A stretch of DNA of 64,000 bases from Zygnema cylindricum (Eukaryota > Streptophyta > Zygnematophyceae > Zygnematales > Zygnemataceae): positions 75,647-139,646 of the forward strand of contig JBBHKE010001960.1 in NCBI GenBank assembly GCA_037447655.1, given 5' to 3'. The notes beneath the pieces are model-generated. The model made no database searches. It was not told the origin of the DNA and saw nothing but the letters and a program-made list of their open reading frames with translations. The translations under genes were made by a program, and so were the position numbers. Positions 1 to 12,100 of this stretch are shown here, piece by piece (the stretch's first letter is position 1; each line of letters opens with the position of its first letter).

Positions 1-3000
1 GTTTCTTTCTGTTCTACGAGAGAGGAAGGATAGAAAGGTTCAGAAAGAGGTCAAATATTGTTTCGGGAGAGGGTGAGAGGGCTTTGTTATAAACTGGAGA
101 AAGACTTGGAAAGATAGGAAGGAGAGAGCATCTTGTCTTTCTTTGAGAGGTGTCCCGATTAAAGCTAGTTATGTGTAATTTTTTGTTGAAATTAGTATAA
201 ACGGCTCAGAGTTGTGATTCTCCTGAAGTTTTTTTTTAGCAGTCTTACAACTCTCATTGTGTTACATTACTATGTACATTGTTTTATCAAGCTGGTTCTG
301 GATTGTGATCTACACTAATAACGGTGTTGATTTGTTTCTTCTTCTTCTACTTTTCTCTTCTTTCTTCTTTCTTCTTCTTTCTTTTTCTTCTTCTTTCTTC
401 TTCTCCTTCTTTCTTCTTCTTTCTTTTTCTTCTTTCTTCTTCTTCTTTCTTCTCGTTCTTCTTTCTGCATCTCCTTCTTTCCGCATCTCCTTCTTCTTCC
501 ATGGCTTCGCAGGTGTTGATAGTAAGAGCGATCCACGGCTCTATGTTGTTTGGACTCCCTACAGCAACTCTCACACTCTTGTGGAGTATGTCGTCTCTTA
601 CATCGACATCACTGATTGAGAGGGGAAATGTACTTTGGCATCACCGTTTTTAAGAGAGGAAAAATACTTTTGACCTCGACTATAATTGGAGACTGGTCAC
701 CGATAATGTACAAATTGTATGGTACACTTTCAAAACCAACTAGGTCCCAAACGGGGAATTCTATTTGGTTCCGGTTCTGGACATATTCAACGACAAAAAC
801 AATTTTGTCTCTTCTTTTTTATGTTTTTTACTTTCTTTTTTTTCTTCCCTTTTTTATTGGTCAAGTGTTCATGTTCGATGAGAAGTTGAGTAGAGAAGTC
901 GGATGGAGCAATTGTTTTATGTAGATTAAATTTTCTGAGTGGTCGGTTTGGAAGAAGATTCAGTTTGAGAATCAGTACATTTTTTTTTGAAGTACATTTG
1001 AGATGGTTAGGACATGATGAAAAAGAAGATCGAAAAATAAAAGGTTCCTGTTTGGTGTGGATAGGGCAGATTTGCCAAAGGAAAATAAGTTCCAGAGGAA
1101 GGAAGGGACAGTTTCAGTTCAGTTCAGTTTAGTCCAGTTTCAGTTTTTGAGCTTGACATGCGGAAGCTTTTCTCATTTAATAAAAAAATGGAGAAAAAGT
1201 GACATCTGAGAAATGGGTGGCTGTCTCCATAAAAACTTTTTCTCCGATACAATTGCTACTTTCTATTTTTTGTGTTTTTTTTTTTCTTTTTTTTGTCATT
1301 TTTTTTTTGTGTGATTTTCTCATTCACGAGTGAAACTTGGTATATTCCTTCGGAAGTGAATATGTTTCCTGATTTTACTCATTATGTGTGATGTGGCGTC
1401 CTATCATTGGTTTATTCTTAAAACCATATTGTTTAGTTGCGTTTCAGAAGGCTCTTAGAAGGATTTTTAAAGTCTATTTCCAATGGTTTTTTTCTCAACC
1501 GGGAATAATTGAGTTCATTGAATCTAGACGGCTTCTGATTGCCATCAGCAATTTGGATGGGTGTGACTGTTGTCTTCAGTAAGAGACGTAGAAAGGAATA
1601 TGAAGTTCTTCGATATTGTTAGTACGTATCTGTAATATTATACGCATGTATATTATACGTATTATATGTTGTGTTTTATTTAACTACAAAGGGTAATAGG
1701 GGAGACAAGCCTGAAATTGTTTGAAGCTATTCGTAATAGGTGTTTTAGGGTTTTTTACGTTTTGCAGGTTCTGGCACGTGTGAACATGCTACAATCAAGA
1801 CACATGGTTGGTGGTTTACCAGGTTAATGCTCAGTCATTACACCACCCATTGTCATTAGAGTTAAAACATTTTTTGGGCAATGAAAAAACACTTTGTACA
1901 TATTTTTTTCGATAGTCGATCGTGATGTGAAGATCGAAGGGTAAGGTTGTTTACCTTTGGATTGATTGCCCCAGATCAGAAATCCAACGGTGTATAATGA
2001 CACGAACGACTTGACCTTATTAAAAAGCGTGACGTGACGGTAAACTGTCTGAGTCCATGGGAACAAAAAGGGGTGGCAATGCCAAAACTTAAAAACCTAC
2101 AGAGTCGCCTTTGACTGTCAGAATTGTGCTTGATGGTATGTGTTATGATGTGTATGACAACAGTCAATAATAAAAATGTTCGTCTCTGTAAAGGTTTTGA
2201 TATTCGATATATCCTATAATGGTTTACTCAAAATGGTTTAACAACGCTCTTTTTAATAAAGTCGGCCCCTATTATTCGATATATTGAGTGAGTAACCTTA
2301 TCACTATGCATCAATACGTGTCAAAAGTGATGTGCATCTTCCTTGTTAAAAGTTGAACCTTACATCCCACACTTCGGGACACGCGATGCGGTATATCGTA
2401 AAAAATAGAGATGAACCACGGTTGTACGGATTATTGTGCGTACTATTGCTTCTAAAAAGAGAGGCAGGATAAATTAAAGGGAGATATTCCGTTCAATGAG
2501 AAACTTCACATATTATTCCTTATTGTTGGATTGATATTGTATTAATCAATAGTGCCGTTGTATATTTGAAGTTATTTTTTCGATCCCTACCTCGGATACA
2601 GTCATTGGTCAAGTGGCTCCACATGTTTGAGTGGATGCACGTGACACGGCTAATGAGGGCGATTATGCACACCAAAAATGTTGTGGATGACTTTATTCTG
2701 GCAATCAAGATATTCGGTTGTTTTGGAGTTTGCTTTGGACTACACCACTCATGGTTGTTAGTGTTAATAAAGCTGATTCGGTTGCGACTATTTCTGGCCA
2801 AAAATCACAAAAAAAAAGTTAGCAACATTATTTAAGGACGTGGACTACAATCTGCCACGTCTTCTTGCACCAGATTCGTATTATTAATTCTGATCTGCCA
2901 TTAACACTAATAAATCTTTAACGTTAATAACGATGAGCGGTGTAGTTACTTTTGAGAGAAGAGCCCCTGGGAGCTCTCCCTGCTTTTGTCCTTAGTTCAT

Positions 3001-3330
3001 TCAATCGTCCACATTTATTTGTGGCTCTACAGAGAGTGTGAGCTTCCATCCTCCTGTCTGCTATTGCGGTTATGGATCATCGACGTGTTCCAGAACTCCC
3101 TCAGCGTGCTCCCTTAAGTCCGGGGGACTTCAGAAAAAAAAAAAAAAACTATATACATATATATGCGGTTGCTTAGATCTTTATCTATGTTGAGGTTTGG
3201 TTAGATAAGTGTTGGTTTGGGTCATAGTTCTTCAATTCGTACGGATTTGGACTTTTTTACGATTTTTACATAGTATTTGTCAATACTTTTCGTAAATGTC
3301 GTATAGTTTTTGTTCTATGATGCACGGAAA
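1..3330. other. Intergenic, no gene recognised
   Basis: No reading frame here resembles a known protein and no splice-connected series of frames was found. The stretch is AT-rich with homopolymer runs. Its right part (about 2755-2946) contains sequence ending in a MITE-like terminus (GCGGTGTAG, about 2941-2949) of the same type as elements elsewhere in the window, so part of it is probably decayed transposon. The short open frames at 257-653 come from a pyrimidine-rich microsatellite. Confidence 0.6.
326..511. repeat. (TTC)n pyrimidine microsatellite
   Basis: Nearly pure C/T on the plus strand, built on imperfect TTC and TTCTTTC units. It generates spurious frames rich in Ser/Phe/Leu on one strand and Glu/Lys/Arg on the other. 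No function is inferred. Confidence 0.9.
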
Positions 3331-3524
3331 TGTACAGAAATTGTCCCCTTAACCCTAAAAAATCCTTAAAAAATCCTAAAACGTACGGCAAATATACAAA
3401 AATGTCCGAAATTGTATGGAAAGTGTACCCTAAAAACCCTAAAATGTACGGAAATGTAAGGCAGTTTTACTGAAATATAAAAACAAAAAAATAATAATAA
3501 AAACCTTAAAGATAGGGCCGCGAG

Positions 3525-4110
3525 GCGCGGCGCGTCGTAAAACGAAATGAAAGGAGGGCGATGTGGACCCGTCCCAAAGGGTGGAATGACAAAACCGTCT
3601 TCCCCCAGTGGTTTGAGGACGGGAGGTCATACCAAGGCGATCGTGAAGGCCACCAAAAAATAATGTTCTTAGACAACTGCGGCGGGCACAACATGTCCGA
3701 GGAGTTGAATCGGGTATTGCTCGCCAAAAACACGATATGACACTTCTTCCCTCCATGTGCTACTCATTTGGTGCAGCCGGCGGACGACTTCGTCATTTCG
3801 AAAATCAAGGAGGTTTGGAATAGAAATTAGGAGAGCTAGAAGATGACAGGGGTCCAAAATGGACAATGGTTTAGAACCTAAGAGTCGAGGTTGGTCTGGA
3901 AAGCTAATTGGACCGGGGAAGGAGTTTTTTCTGAGATTGGCTCGAGACTCAATCCGAGAAGTGAACTCAATGAAAGACAAGAAAGGGATGGGTTACGCAA
4001 GGAAGGCGATGATTCAATGTGGCTTATCACTAAAGGATGGGAAATGGGAAGAGAGAATGCTCAACTGTACCAGTTGCAGGGTATAATCGAGAAATGGCGG
4101 AATCATTTTG
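3525..4110 (+). pseudogene. Pogo/Tigger-like DDE transposase remnant
   Basis: The plus-strand frame from about 3561 contains FLDNCGGHN (an LDN-x-x-x-H block typical of DDE_1 transposases), then after an in-frame stop the conserved FPPCATHLVQPADDFVISK-type block, then a stop at 3828-3830. A second frame (3859-4086) carries a downstream piece with KLIGPGKEFFLRLA and GYARKAMIQCGL. The order and spacing match the C-terminal half of a pogo/Tigger-type (Tc1/mariner superfamily) transposase. At least two stops and one frame change show it is dead. The N-terminal DNA-binding part is not visible. The family call rests on motif recognition by eye. Confidence 0.65.
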
Positions 4111-4114
4111 ATGG

Positions 4115-4470
4115 TGAAGTGGGTATTGTACGGAATATACGGGAATGTAGCCTAAACCCTAAAATCCCCCCTTAAATAACCCTAAAAAGTACGGAAATAC
4201 ACGGACCCTGTACATAAATGTACAAAACATTTATTGTAGTAGAACTGAAATATACGGGAATGTACGAGAATGTACCCTAAAAACCCAAAAATCATAACCG
4301 TCAAAAGTACGTAAATATACGGACACTTTACGTGGGAAATAGACGGCAGTTGTAGTTACATATACGTGAATGTACGAGAATGCACCCTAAAAACCCCTAA
4401 ATCCCCCCTTAAATAACCCTAGAAGTACTGAAATGTACGGACATAGTACGTAACTGTACGGGTACATATT
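4115..4470. repeat. ~120-bp tandem repeat with CCCTAAA-like cores
   Basis: Three degenerate units each contain a GGGAATGTAC-like segment, a run resembling ACCCTAAAAACCC and a GTACGTAAAT-like segment. The same words occur left of the transposase remnant (about 3325-3470), so the blocks may be the subterminal repeats of the dead pogo-like element. No perfect telomeric array is present. Confidence 0.55.
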
Positions 4471-6107
4471 TGGGTATGCATTTTATTAATTTTTCAAAAT
4501 CGTTAGATGCGAATCATACGTAGCATTCGCACATTCGTTTCGTGCGTAATATGTGAATTGAACAACTATGGTTTGGGTACACAAAGTGTGTTGGTGCTTT
4601 TGTGATGTTGTTGCTCCTTTGAATGTCTTTGCTTGGCATGTTTCCTTTTCTCTGCGTCTATAATTTCTTTCACAAAGTTTTTTTTTCTTTTGTTTTACCA
4701 CCTCCATTCCACGTTCAGTTTTTCAGTTTTGTCTTTGCCATCCACTATTTTGGACTTTTCTTAATAGTGTCTTATAATGTTATAACGTTCTACATATGAT
4801 ACAATTTGTGTGTACCAAAGGATTGAAGTTGTACCTTCTTTTTCCAAACTTTGTATGCAAGATTCCCATGATTCCTGCATTTGAAGGTCTGGCGAGATAT
4901 ATTTATGCTTGGTAAAGGATGACATAAAAAGGAGTACATTTATAAATCGATTATCACCAGCTACATCAAATTTCCAACTCAACATTGCTGCATACAGAAA
5001 TTGCAATGTATGCACTTGCCATTTGAATTGATATAATCAAATAAAATCACTATAGAGGGTAACAGTATGTAGCATTTCCAAACTGTTTCCTCGAATCAAA
5101 CTCATGAACACAAATAGAAAAGCAGTTTGTACTTTTGTCCTTTGTTTCTTTAAAAATTCCAGAGGACAGGAAATGACAACTGTTGAATTGTTGCCACACA
5201 AACCGAAAACATCATGATTTGACAACAAGTCAAAAACAGGCAAGACAAAAAACCAACCAACCAACCAACCAACCAACCATAGTCAACCAACCATGGTCAT
5301 GGTCAACCATGGTCAACCATAGCATCATGGTTATCATGGTGTGTATTGGTCAATGACATCAGGTCGAAAATAACCCCAACCAACAACTCTCTAATTCATC
5401 ATAAAAAAACCCTAAAATTTTCCCTACAAGTTTCCATCACGTACAATCGTTTCCATGAAACCACAAAACTGAACAGACAAAAGAGATTTGTTTGGATCAT
5501 CCAATTAGACATTGATTGAATTTAGGACACGGAACATAACAGTTGTCACAATGGTTTACAAGTACCATTGAAGTAACTTTTGTGGTTTCAAGAGTCTAAA
5601 ATCGAGAAGTTACAAGTTGCAAAACTTTCGCTAGGAAAAAATCAACAACTAATGAAGTGAACCAATGAAGTGAAAAAGTGAAGGTCGGGGTATGTAAAGA
5701 AATAGGGATGCACGGGAAAGACTTGGAGTGTCGACGTTAAAGATTTACTATAAAACAAAAAGGAAATAGAGGGAAATAAGCCCAGAGTGGGTATTGGGAG
5801 TGAAAAGACTGGAGATGGAAACGGGGATAGGAGTGTGCAAGAGCAGGATATGGATCTATTGGAAACAAAATATTTGGGGCTCTTAATGAAAGGTTCCATT
5901 ACCCTAGAGGCTACCGAGACCGTTGTAATACTACAGACAACATCCCCAAATTTTTAGAATGCATAATAGCTTAAAACCTCAGACAAAGTTTAGTAAGTAA
6001 AAACTTTCCACATTCGAACCGACACACACCTCATCAGTGAACATAGAAATCCAAGTCCCCTCAAAAAGGTCCTATCTCCTTTTATAGTAAATAACATGTT
6101 TGTCATT
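4471..6107. other. Intergenic, 3' flank of the spatacsin gene
   Basis: No gene recognised. A short CAAC microsatellite with related CCATGGTC words lies at about 5255-5340. The part next to 6108 should contain the 3' UTR of the minus-strand spatacsin gene, but no polyadenylation site could be fixed. Confidence 0.6.
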
Positions 6108-9100
6108 TTACATCAGTGGCATATATGCCCCTCCATGACCTCTCCGTAATATAAGAGGTCCCGCTGTGTCTGGGACACGATCCAGACGTTGAAAACAGTC
6201 CTCTAACACATCAGGAAAGTCTCGACCTACAGTAGCCATTTGTAGACGTACCTCAACATTCGTCACTCGTTGGAGAAGAACTCGAAAACTACTTCCTAAC
6301 CAACGAGCACTCTCTCCTCGAGCCCCGACTTCGGCCCGGTAAAGCTGGGCCAGTTCCAGAAGCTCCTTACTCGGAAGAGGCAATGTTCTCGTAAAATCAC
6401 GCAAAAACTCCCCCGCCCTTCGAGGTTGTAGCAACTGAGCCCATAAAACCGGAGTCCAATCTTCCAAATTTTCCAAACTGTAAGCTTGAGCCACGGCCAT
6501 AGCCTCCGCGAACCGTTGCTGTTGTTCCATTAGTCTTCTTGCGGCAGTTTGAGGTAAACCCACCCATACTGTATCCGGTAATCCTATTTGAAGAGCCATA
6601 AGAGATGCCTGAGCCGCACAATGTCCGGCCCTATGGCCACATCCAGCCTTCATCCATGCGTCAGAAGCCTCGCAGAAATAATTCATGGCTTCTAAAAGCT
6701 CATCTGTTCCACTTTCCTCGTCGCTTTGCATTCGTCGCCAACTCAGTCCCTCTTTCCAACGACTCACCACCTCACCTGCCCGGGTTTCAAGGGCATTTGC
6801 CATTTCATGTTGCAAGTCAAGTTCTTTGTATGCCTGCATGTGTACATTTCCCAAACCTCTCATGAAAGTAAGCTGCAAAGTTCATAGTGATTAGAGTAAA
6901 GTAATTAGTAGCATAAAGTGCGGGATTGAAATCAATAATACTAGGAAGTCTGGGTGGCGATACGGCATGCTGCCAGCTGCTTTCATCAGCATTATCAACA
7001 CTATTTTACAATCCTTGGTTAAAACAACTCACAACTGAATGATTGGTATTGACCCTAACAGCAGGTGACCGCAAAGAGTATGGATGGACTAATGGCACGG
7101 AGGGGAACATAAATGTTCGATGGCAGAGAATACATAAAAAAAAACAGAGAACCTTCGCTGTCACTTTAATGCCCATATATTGTGTCAGGTATGCAACTAC
7201 TGTGAACCACACGAATCCATGTCCAAGTCTCAGAAAAAGTCTGTACCCCACATATAGTATGCTTGATTGAGTTAAACAGTGTGATTCCCATCTCTCCTAA
7301 TTTTGCAGCAAAACCACAAACGCATAGACCTTCCTCCCTAGCGCACTCTCTTGCAATACGACCATAAACTTCTATTACAGGTTTAAGTTAAAAGTTCAAG
7401 TTTTAAAAAGCTTACCAACTTGAGACCACGGCGGTCGTTTGGCTTCAAAGTACAGAGGACTGCAATTCGGAGCTCGGCCAAATGAGGAGAAGGACTGGTG
7501 GAAGCCTTAGCTTCCTTGAAGCTTCTCAAAAGAGGGCCTAACTGTGCCCCTTTTACCAAGCCTTCCAAAACAGAATGGACAGCTGGAAGGTCCAAAATTC
7601 CAAGAATTAATTTTACAGCAGGTTCAAACATACCCATTCCCACATATTCTCCACCATGTCTTGCCGCTGTTTTAAGGAGGACATCCATTCCATCGAAGCA
7701 ATTGCTTTCAAGGTATAGTTTCTGTGAGAGAAGCATGACCTCCACCTGTCATCCTCCAAGTGGGTCAAACTGTCAGGTTAAATGTATAAAAAAGAGCATA
7801 CAACTGATAGATTTGTGCCAAGAACAAAGAAATTGGTCCGTGCACTCCTGTGGATGTTGATCGATGAGATTCACGTGAAATAAAACTCTTAACACATCAA
7901 AAGATACTTTCCGACAAAGAGCATAACTAACCGTACAAACTCAGATTTTACATAAACTTGGCCAAGGAATCAGCCAGGGAGGGGGAAAAAGTGTCTGGAG
8001 AAACTGTTCACGGTTATGAATATACAGTTTATCCACAAGATGAATAAAATGACACATTGGAGAAACGTGCACAAAACGTAAACCACACAGACAAGGGAGG
8101 TGGATCAGCAACATAACTATTCCATCCAGGCATTTCTGGCCAGAAATAGACCTGAACGTTCAAAAACTACAAAAGTACACCTGGCAAGATGTGAAGTACA
8201 GAAATACACCTGACAAGATGGTGGAAGCTCCGAATGCACTAGTAGTCCCATGAGAGCATGGCCGAGATCGGAGGCACTTGGACAAAGCTTTGCCCATTTA
8301 GAAAAATCCCGAGTATGCCAGAGCAGCTCCGCCTGTCCCTCCGTAAAATCAGACGCCATGAGACACCCAGCCGCCTGAAGACCCTGCAGAGTCCAAAAAA
8401 GAGAGGAGTATCCAGCCACAGATTTCTCTTAAGCACCAATCAGAGTGTCAATAATATATTCTGAAGAGAACATTCGTCAATTCAGCAACAAACTTTATAT
8501 TTTCACCAGACTGAATGTCAATTCTGAAGGGAAGATTCGTCAATCCAACAACATTGTCATCTCTATGACCAAGGCCACTCCAAGCCCTCATTATTATCTC
8601 TCTTGACTTTCAAACGCCTTTCATCCCCGTGATAAAAAAGAAACTGCAAGACAAAATCTTAAGTACCCAGAAGAGGAACTAAAATACATAGAAAAAAAAC
8701 TCCAAGGTGAACGTCCTAGAAATATAAAAACAAATGGCAGGAACAAGACCCACCTTTAAGTATGCATCTGTGAGTATTCGTGCAATTACAGTTGGGGCCA
8801 CACTAAAAGTCCCAAGAAGAACATAAGCAACGGGAAGGGCTTGTTGTCCTCTCTGTACAAGAAGCTCTAAGAGGTGCTCTGGATCCTGAGAAGCGACCTG
8901 AGAATAGGAACAGTCCAAAAACTGGGCCACATGGAGTAAAGCTGCAACCCTCCTGCAATATTTTCGTCCACATCCCTCACGACAAACTCTCGCCAAAGCC
9001 TCTACGAGCTGAGCCACACCCGCCCCAAAGAAAGAAAGGAGAAAAAATACTGCAGTTAGGGTCTATAAAATTGCAAAACAACAAAGAACCGGAAGTACAG

Positions 9101-12100
9101 AAACATGTTCGGCTTACAAGATAACATATCTCAAGCAGAAATTAGGTGCTTCAACTGTCTATGCATTCGGCAAAGCTTAATACTAATTTAAGCAGTTCCG
9201 GAATAATTATAAGTTTGGTGTGATATAAACAAAACACTCCGATGGTACAGAAATCACTGTACGGTAACCGCACGCAAACGAAATCCAAAAAATAATAATC
9301 AAGGTACAATTTCAATAATGTATGGCGTACTGTATTGACAAACCTTTTTCAGCCTCGACGGCAGAGAAAAAAAACGTTTAAAGAGTACATACATTATGGT
9401 ATAGATATTGATGATATTGTGATACCGATATCAATATATTGCAATTATCGGCGTATTATCGGCGATACGATATATCGACAGGATATATCGATTACTGAGA
9501 CGACTCCAGAAAAAGTACTTATCAATTATCAGCAAAACCTGCTCGATATACAACACTAGAATACATATGTACACACCTGTAAAGGAGTCTCTCCAGCTGC
9601 CTCCCGATTTGGAAGATAACCTCCAGAATAAAGTCTCTCAACTAATGAACCTGAAATAGTGTTGGCTTGAGCCACTGACTGAACAACTTCTAAAAGCAAC
9701 AATTCTTGCGGTGGCTGAGAAATTCTTGCTGCTAACTGTCTTGCAGGACCCAGCTGCCCCTCTTCTAAAAGCAAAAGTACCGCCTTCTCCTCTACATCAA
9801 TGTGATGATGTATCTCCTCAGAAATATTACCCTCCAGCTGAGCCTCTTCTTCCGGTATTTCTCTCTCCCTAGATCCCTTGTCTCCCCCTTCCGCCTCTGT
9901 CTCCTCCACTGCATCATTTGTCGCTACGGCCACGAGATTATCATCACTAATTTCAGTTTCCATTGTGACTGTAGCTTGTTGTCGTACACTTGTCCTTAAG
10001 CGGCGTCGTAAATTTGTCCCACGAGTAACAGACGGGGTCACGTGAACAGTACCCACAGGAGGTCTCCTGGGAAGAGAGGCCAAAACCTGGACAGTTTGGG
10101 CCACACAGGAAGGAGGCGTAGATATATAACCTTCTCTTCCTCCTCCTCCTGTGTCCCTTTTGCTCTGTTCATCAGCCTCGGCTGCTAGAACCCATATACG
10201 CTGCTCTAACTCAATATAGGATGCTTCCTCACTATCTCCTTCTTGGTTTGATTGATAACTCGTCGATTCCCTGGAGTGTCCAAAACTGCAACCATCATTA
10301 CTCCCATCCTCAATTAGTGTGCTTCCCACTCACAATGTTTTGCTGATGCATACAACACTCACGTTTTCCTGTATTACGCAAAAAAGAGAGGGAGGGGGAG
10401 AGGGAGACGGGGGAGGGGAGTGGGCAGGAGCAGAGAGAGAGGGAGAGAAAGGGGGGAAGAGGGAAAGAGGGAGAGAGAGGGAGAGAGAGGGAGAGAGAGA
10501 GGGAGAGAGTGAGAGAGAGAGATCACCTGGGCCTTGCTAGCGACTGAGCTCTGCTCTGCAAAGCGAGCATGAGAACATTCCATACTTCAAAATGGGATGC
10601 GTTCTCCGATTCCAAAGCATCTCCTTGCCGCAGGAAAAAGGAAGCTGCCTGTAACCCTCCCCTTACACTGGTTCTCTCTCAGCAGGTATATCCGGATTAA
10701 TGTCTCACAGTTGTTGGACTTTGATGCTTTTATTTATATGCAAAACTGTTGCATTTGATGTTTCTTTCAACGAAAAACAAAAAAAAAGGCTACAAAATAA
10801 TATAAAGGGTGTGATTATCTGTCCATAAACCCAAACGATGGGGCTACTTATGGAGTCTGCTTAGAATTAAAAGATCTTGAAGACAAAATTCACAACCAAA
10901 CAATTAACAGTGAAAAACGAAGCAGGTATTTCAGTAGCATACAATTATGACTTGGTAAGTCGGCCAATTTCAACAGACTTTCAGTATCCGATGTCAAATA
11001 AGTATCGATTTAAATTCAAAAAAACAATCGTGACTTTAGTTTTAAACAACAGCAACTGTTGTTCTGGATAGCACTTTTAGAGCCATTGGCTTTCAACCTT
11101 GGCAGACAAAACAGTCAGAAGTTTGAAAAAAAATAAAAAAATACACATCAAAGTGGGTCCCAGCTGTATTCTGAATCAAGACGAATGACGCTGAATAAAT
11201 CGACAATCATACAAAAAATTGAAATATTTGCAGATAATCTAATTGGGAAGGACCTAGAAGGAGACTGCATTGCTCAACTTCTGAAGTAAAATACTCAGTC
11301 CCTGGGTTACCTGTCTAAAGAAATGCCAACATTGGCTTTTTTTCAACAAAGGGAAGATGATGGAAATTGGTCAAAGGTAGAATTAAAGGACTCGCTGTAA
11401 CAAACAGAAAATGAAAAAGTTCGAACATTTTTTTCACAGATAATTTTGCTACACAATATTGTGATAAACTCCCCAAACCTATACCTTCAGGTTGCCTTGT
11501 ACAATAACTACGTAAGTAAACAACATTCAGTAAGCCTAAGCCTACTGCGATTTTGGTTCTGTTCCTTGGCTACTGCAGTTTCAAAGCTAGTAGTACATAA
11601 TGTGTACTAGCCTCATCTTTTGCAAAAGTGGTTCACAAAAGAGTTGGTAAAAATACACTTAAGAAAGAACAACATTTGGCATAAATACACACATCCCGTG
11701 TGGGCAAACAAATATTTTCAGCCGTGGACACACCTCTCTAGAGTCTCAGAATACTACGCTGTGTATCGCTACTAGCGTTAATGTTTTTTTCCAGACGCAT
11801 TTTTCTCCGTGAACACTTTGCGGATTGTTCATCCGGCGTTTCTAATGGATAGATAAGATTCTTCCCTTCTGATTGGCGATCTCCGAATGAAAATTAGACG
11901 TGGGCACGAAGAAAAGAAGATTTTAGCGGCGACAAAGACATTAACACAGTGTAATTTACTTTGTGGAAATAGTTAAGATCCGTACTGATAAAGTTCTACT
12001 GTATCTGATGGTTTGGGATACCAGGGTCATCCAAACTAAATAATGTGCAGATGGTGGAAATATGATACCTACAATTAGTGAGGTCCCAGACCTATATGGA

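Noticed and set aside
257-653. Overlapping frames over the (TTC)n tract
   Set aside because: Low-complexity translation of a microsatellite on both strands.
3340-4440. Interstitial telomere (CCCTAAA)
   Set aside because: CCCTAAA-like words recur but are interspersed with other sequence in units of about 120 bp and do not form a perfect heptamer array.
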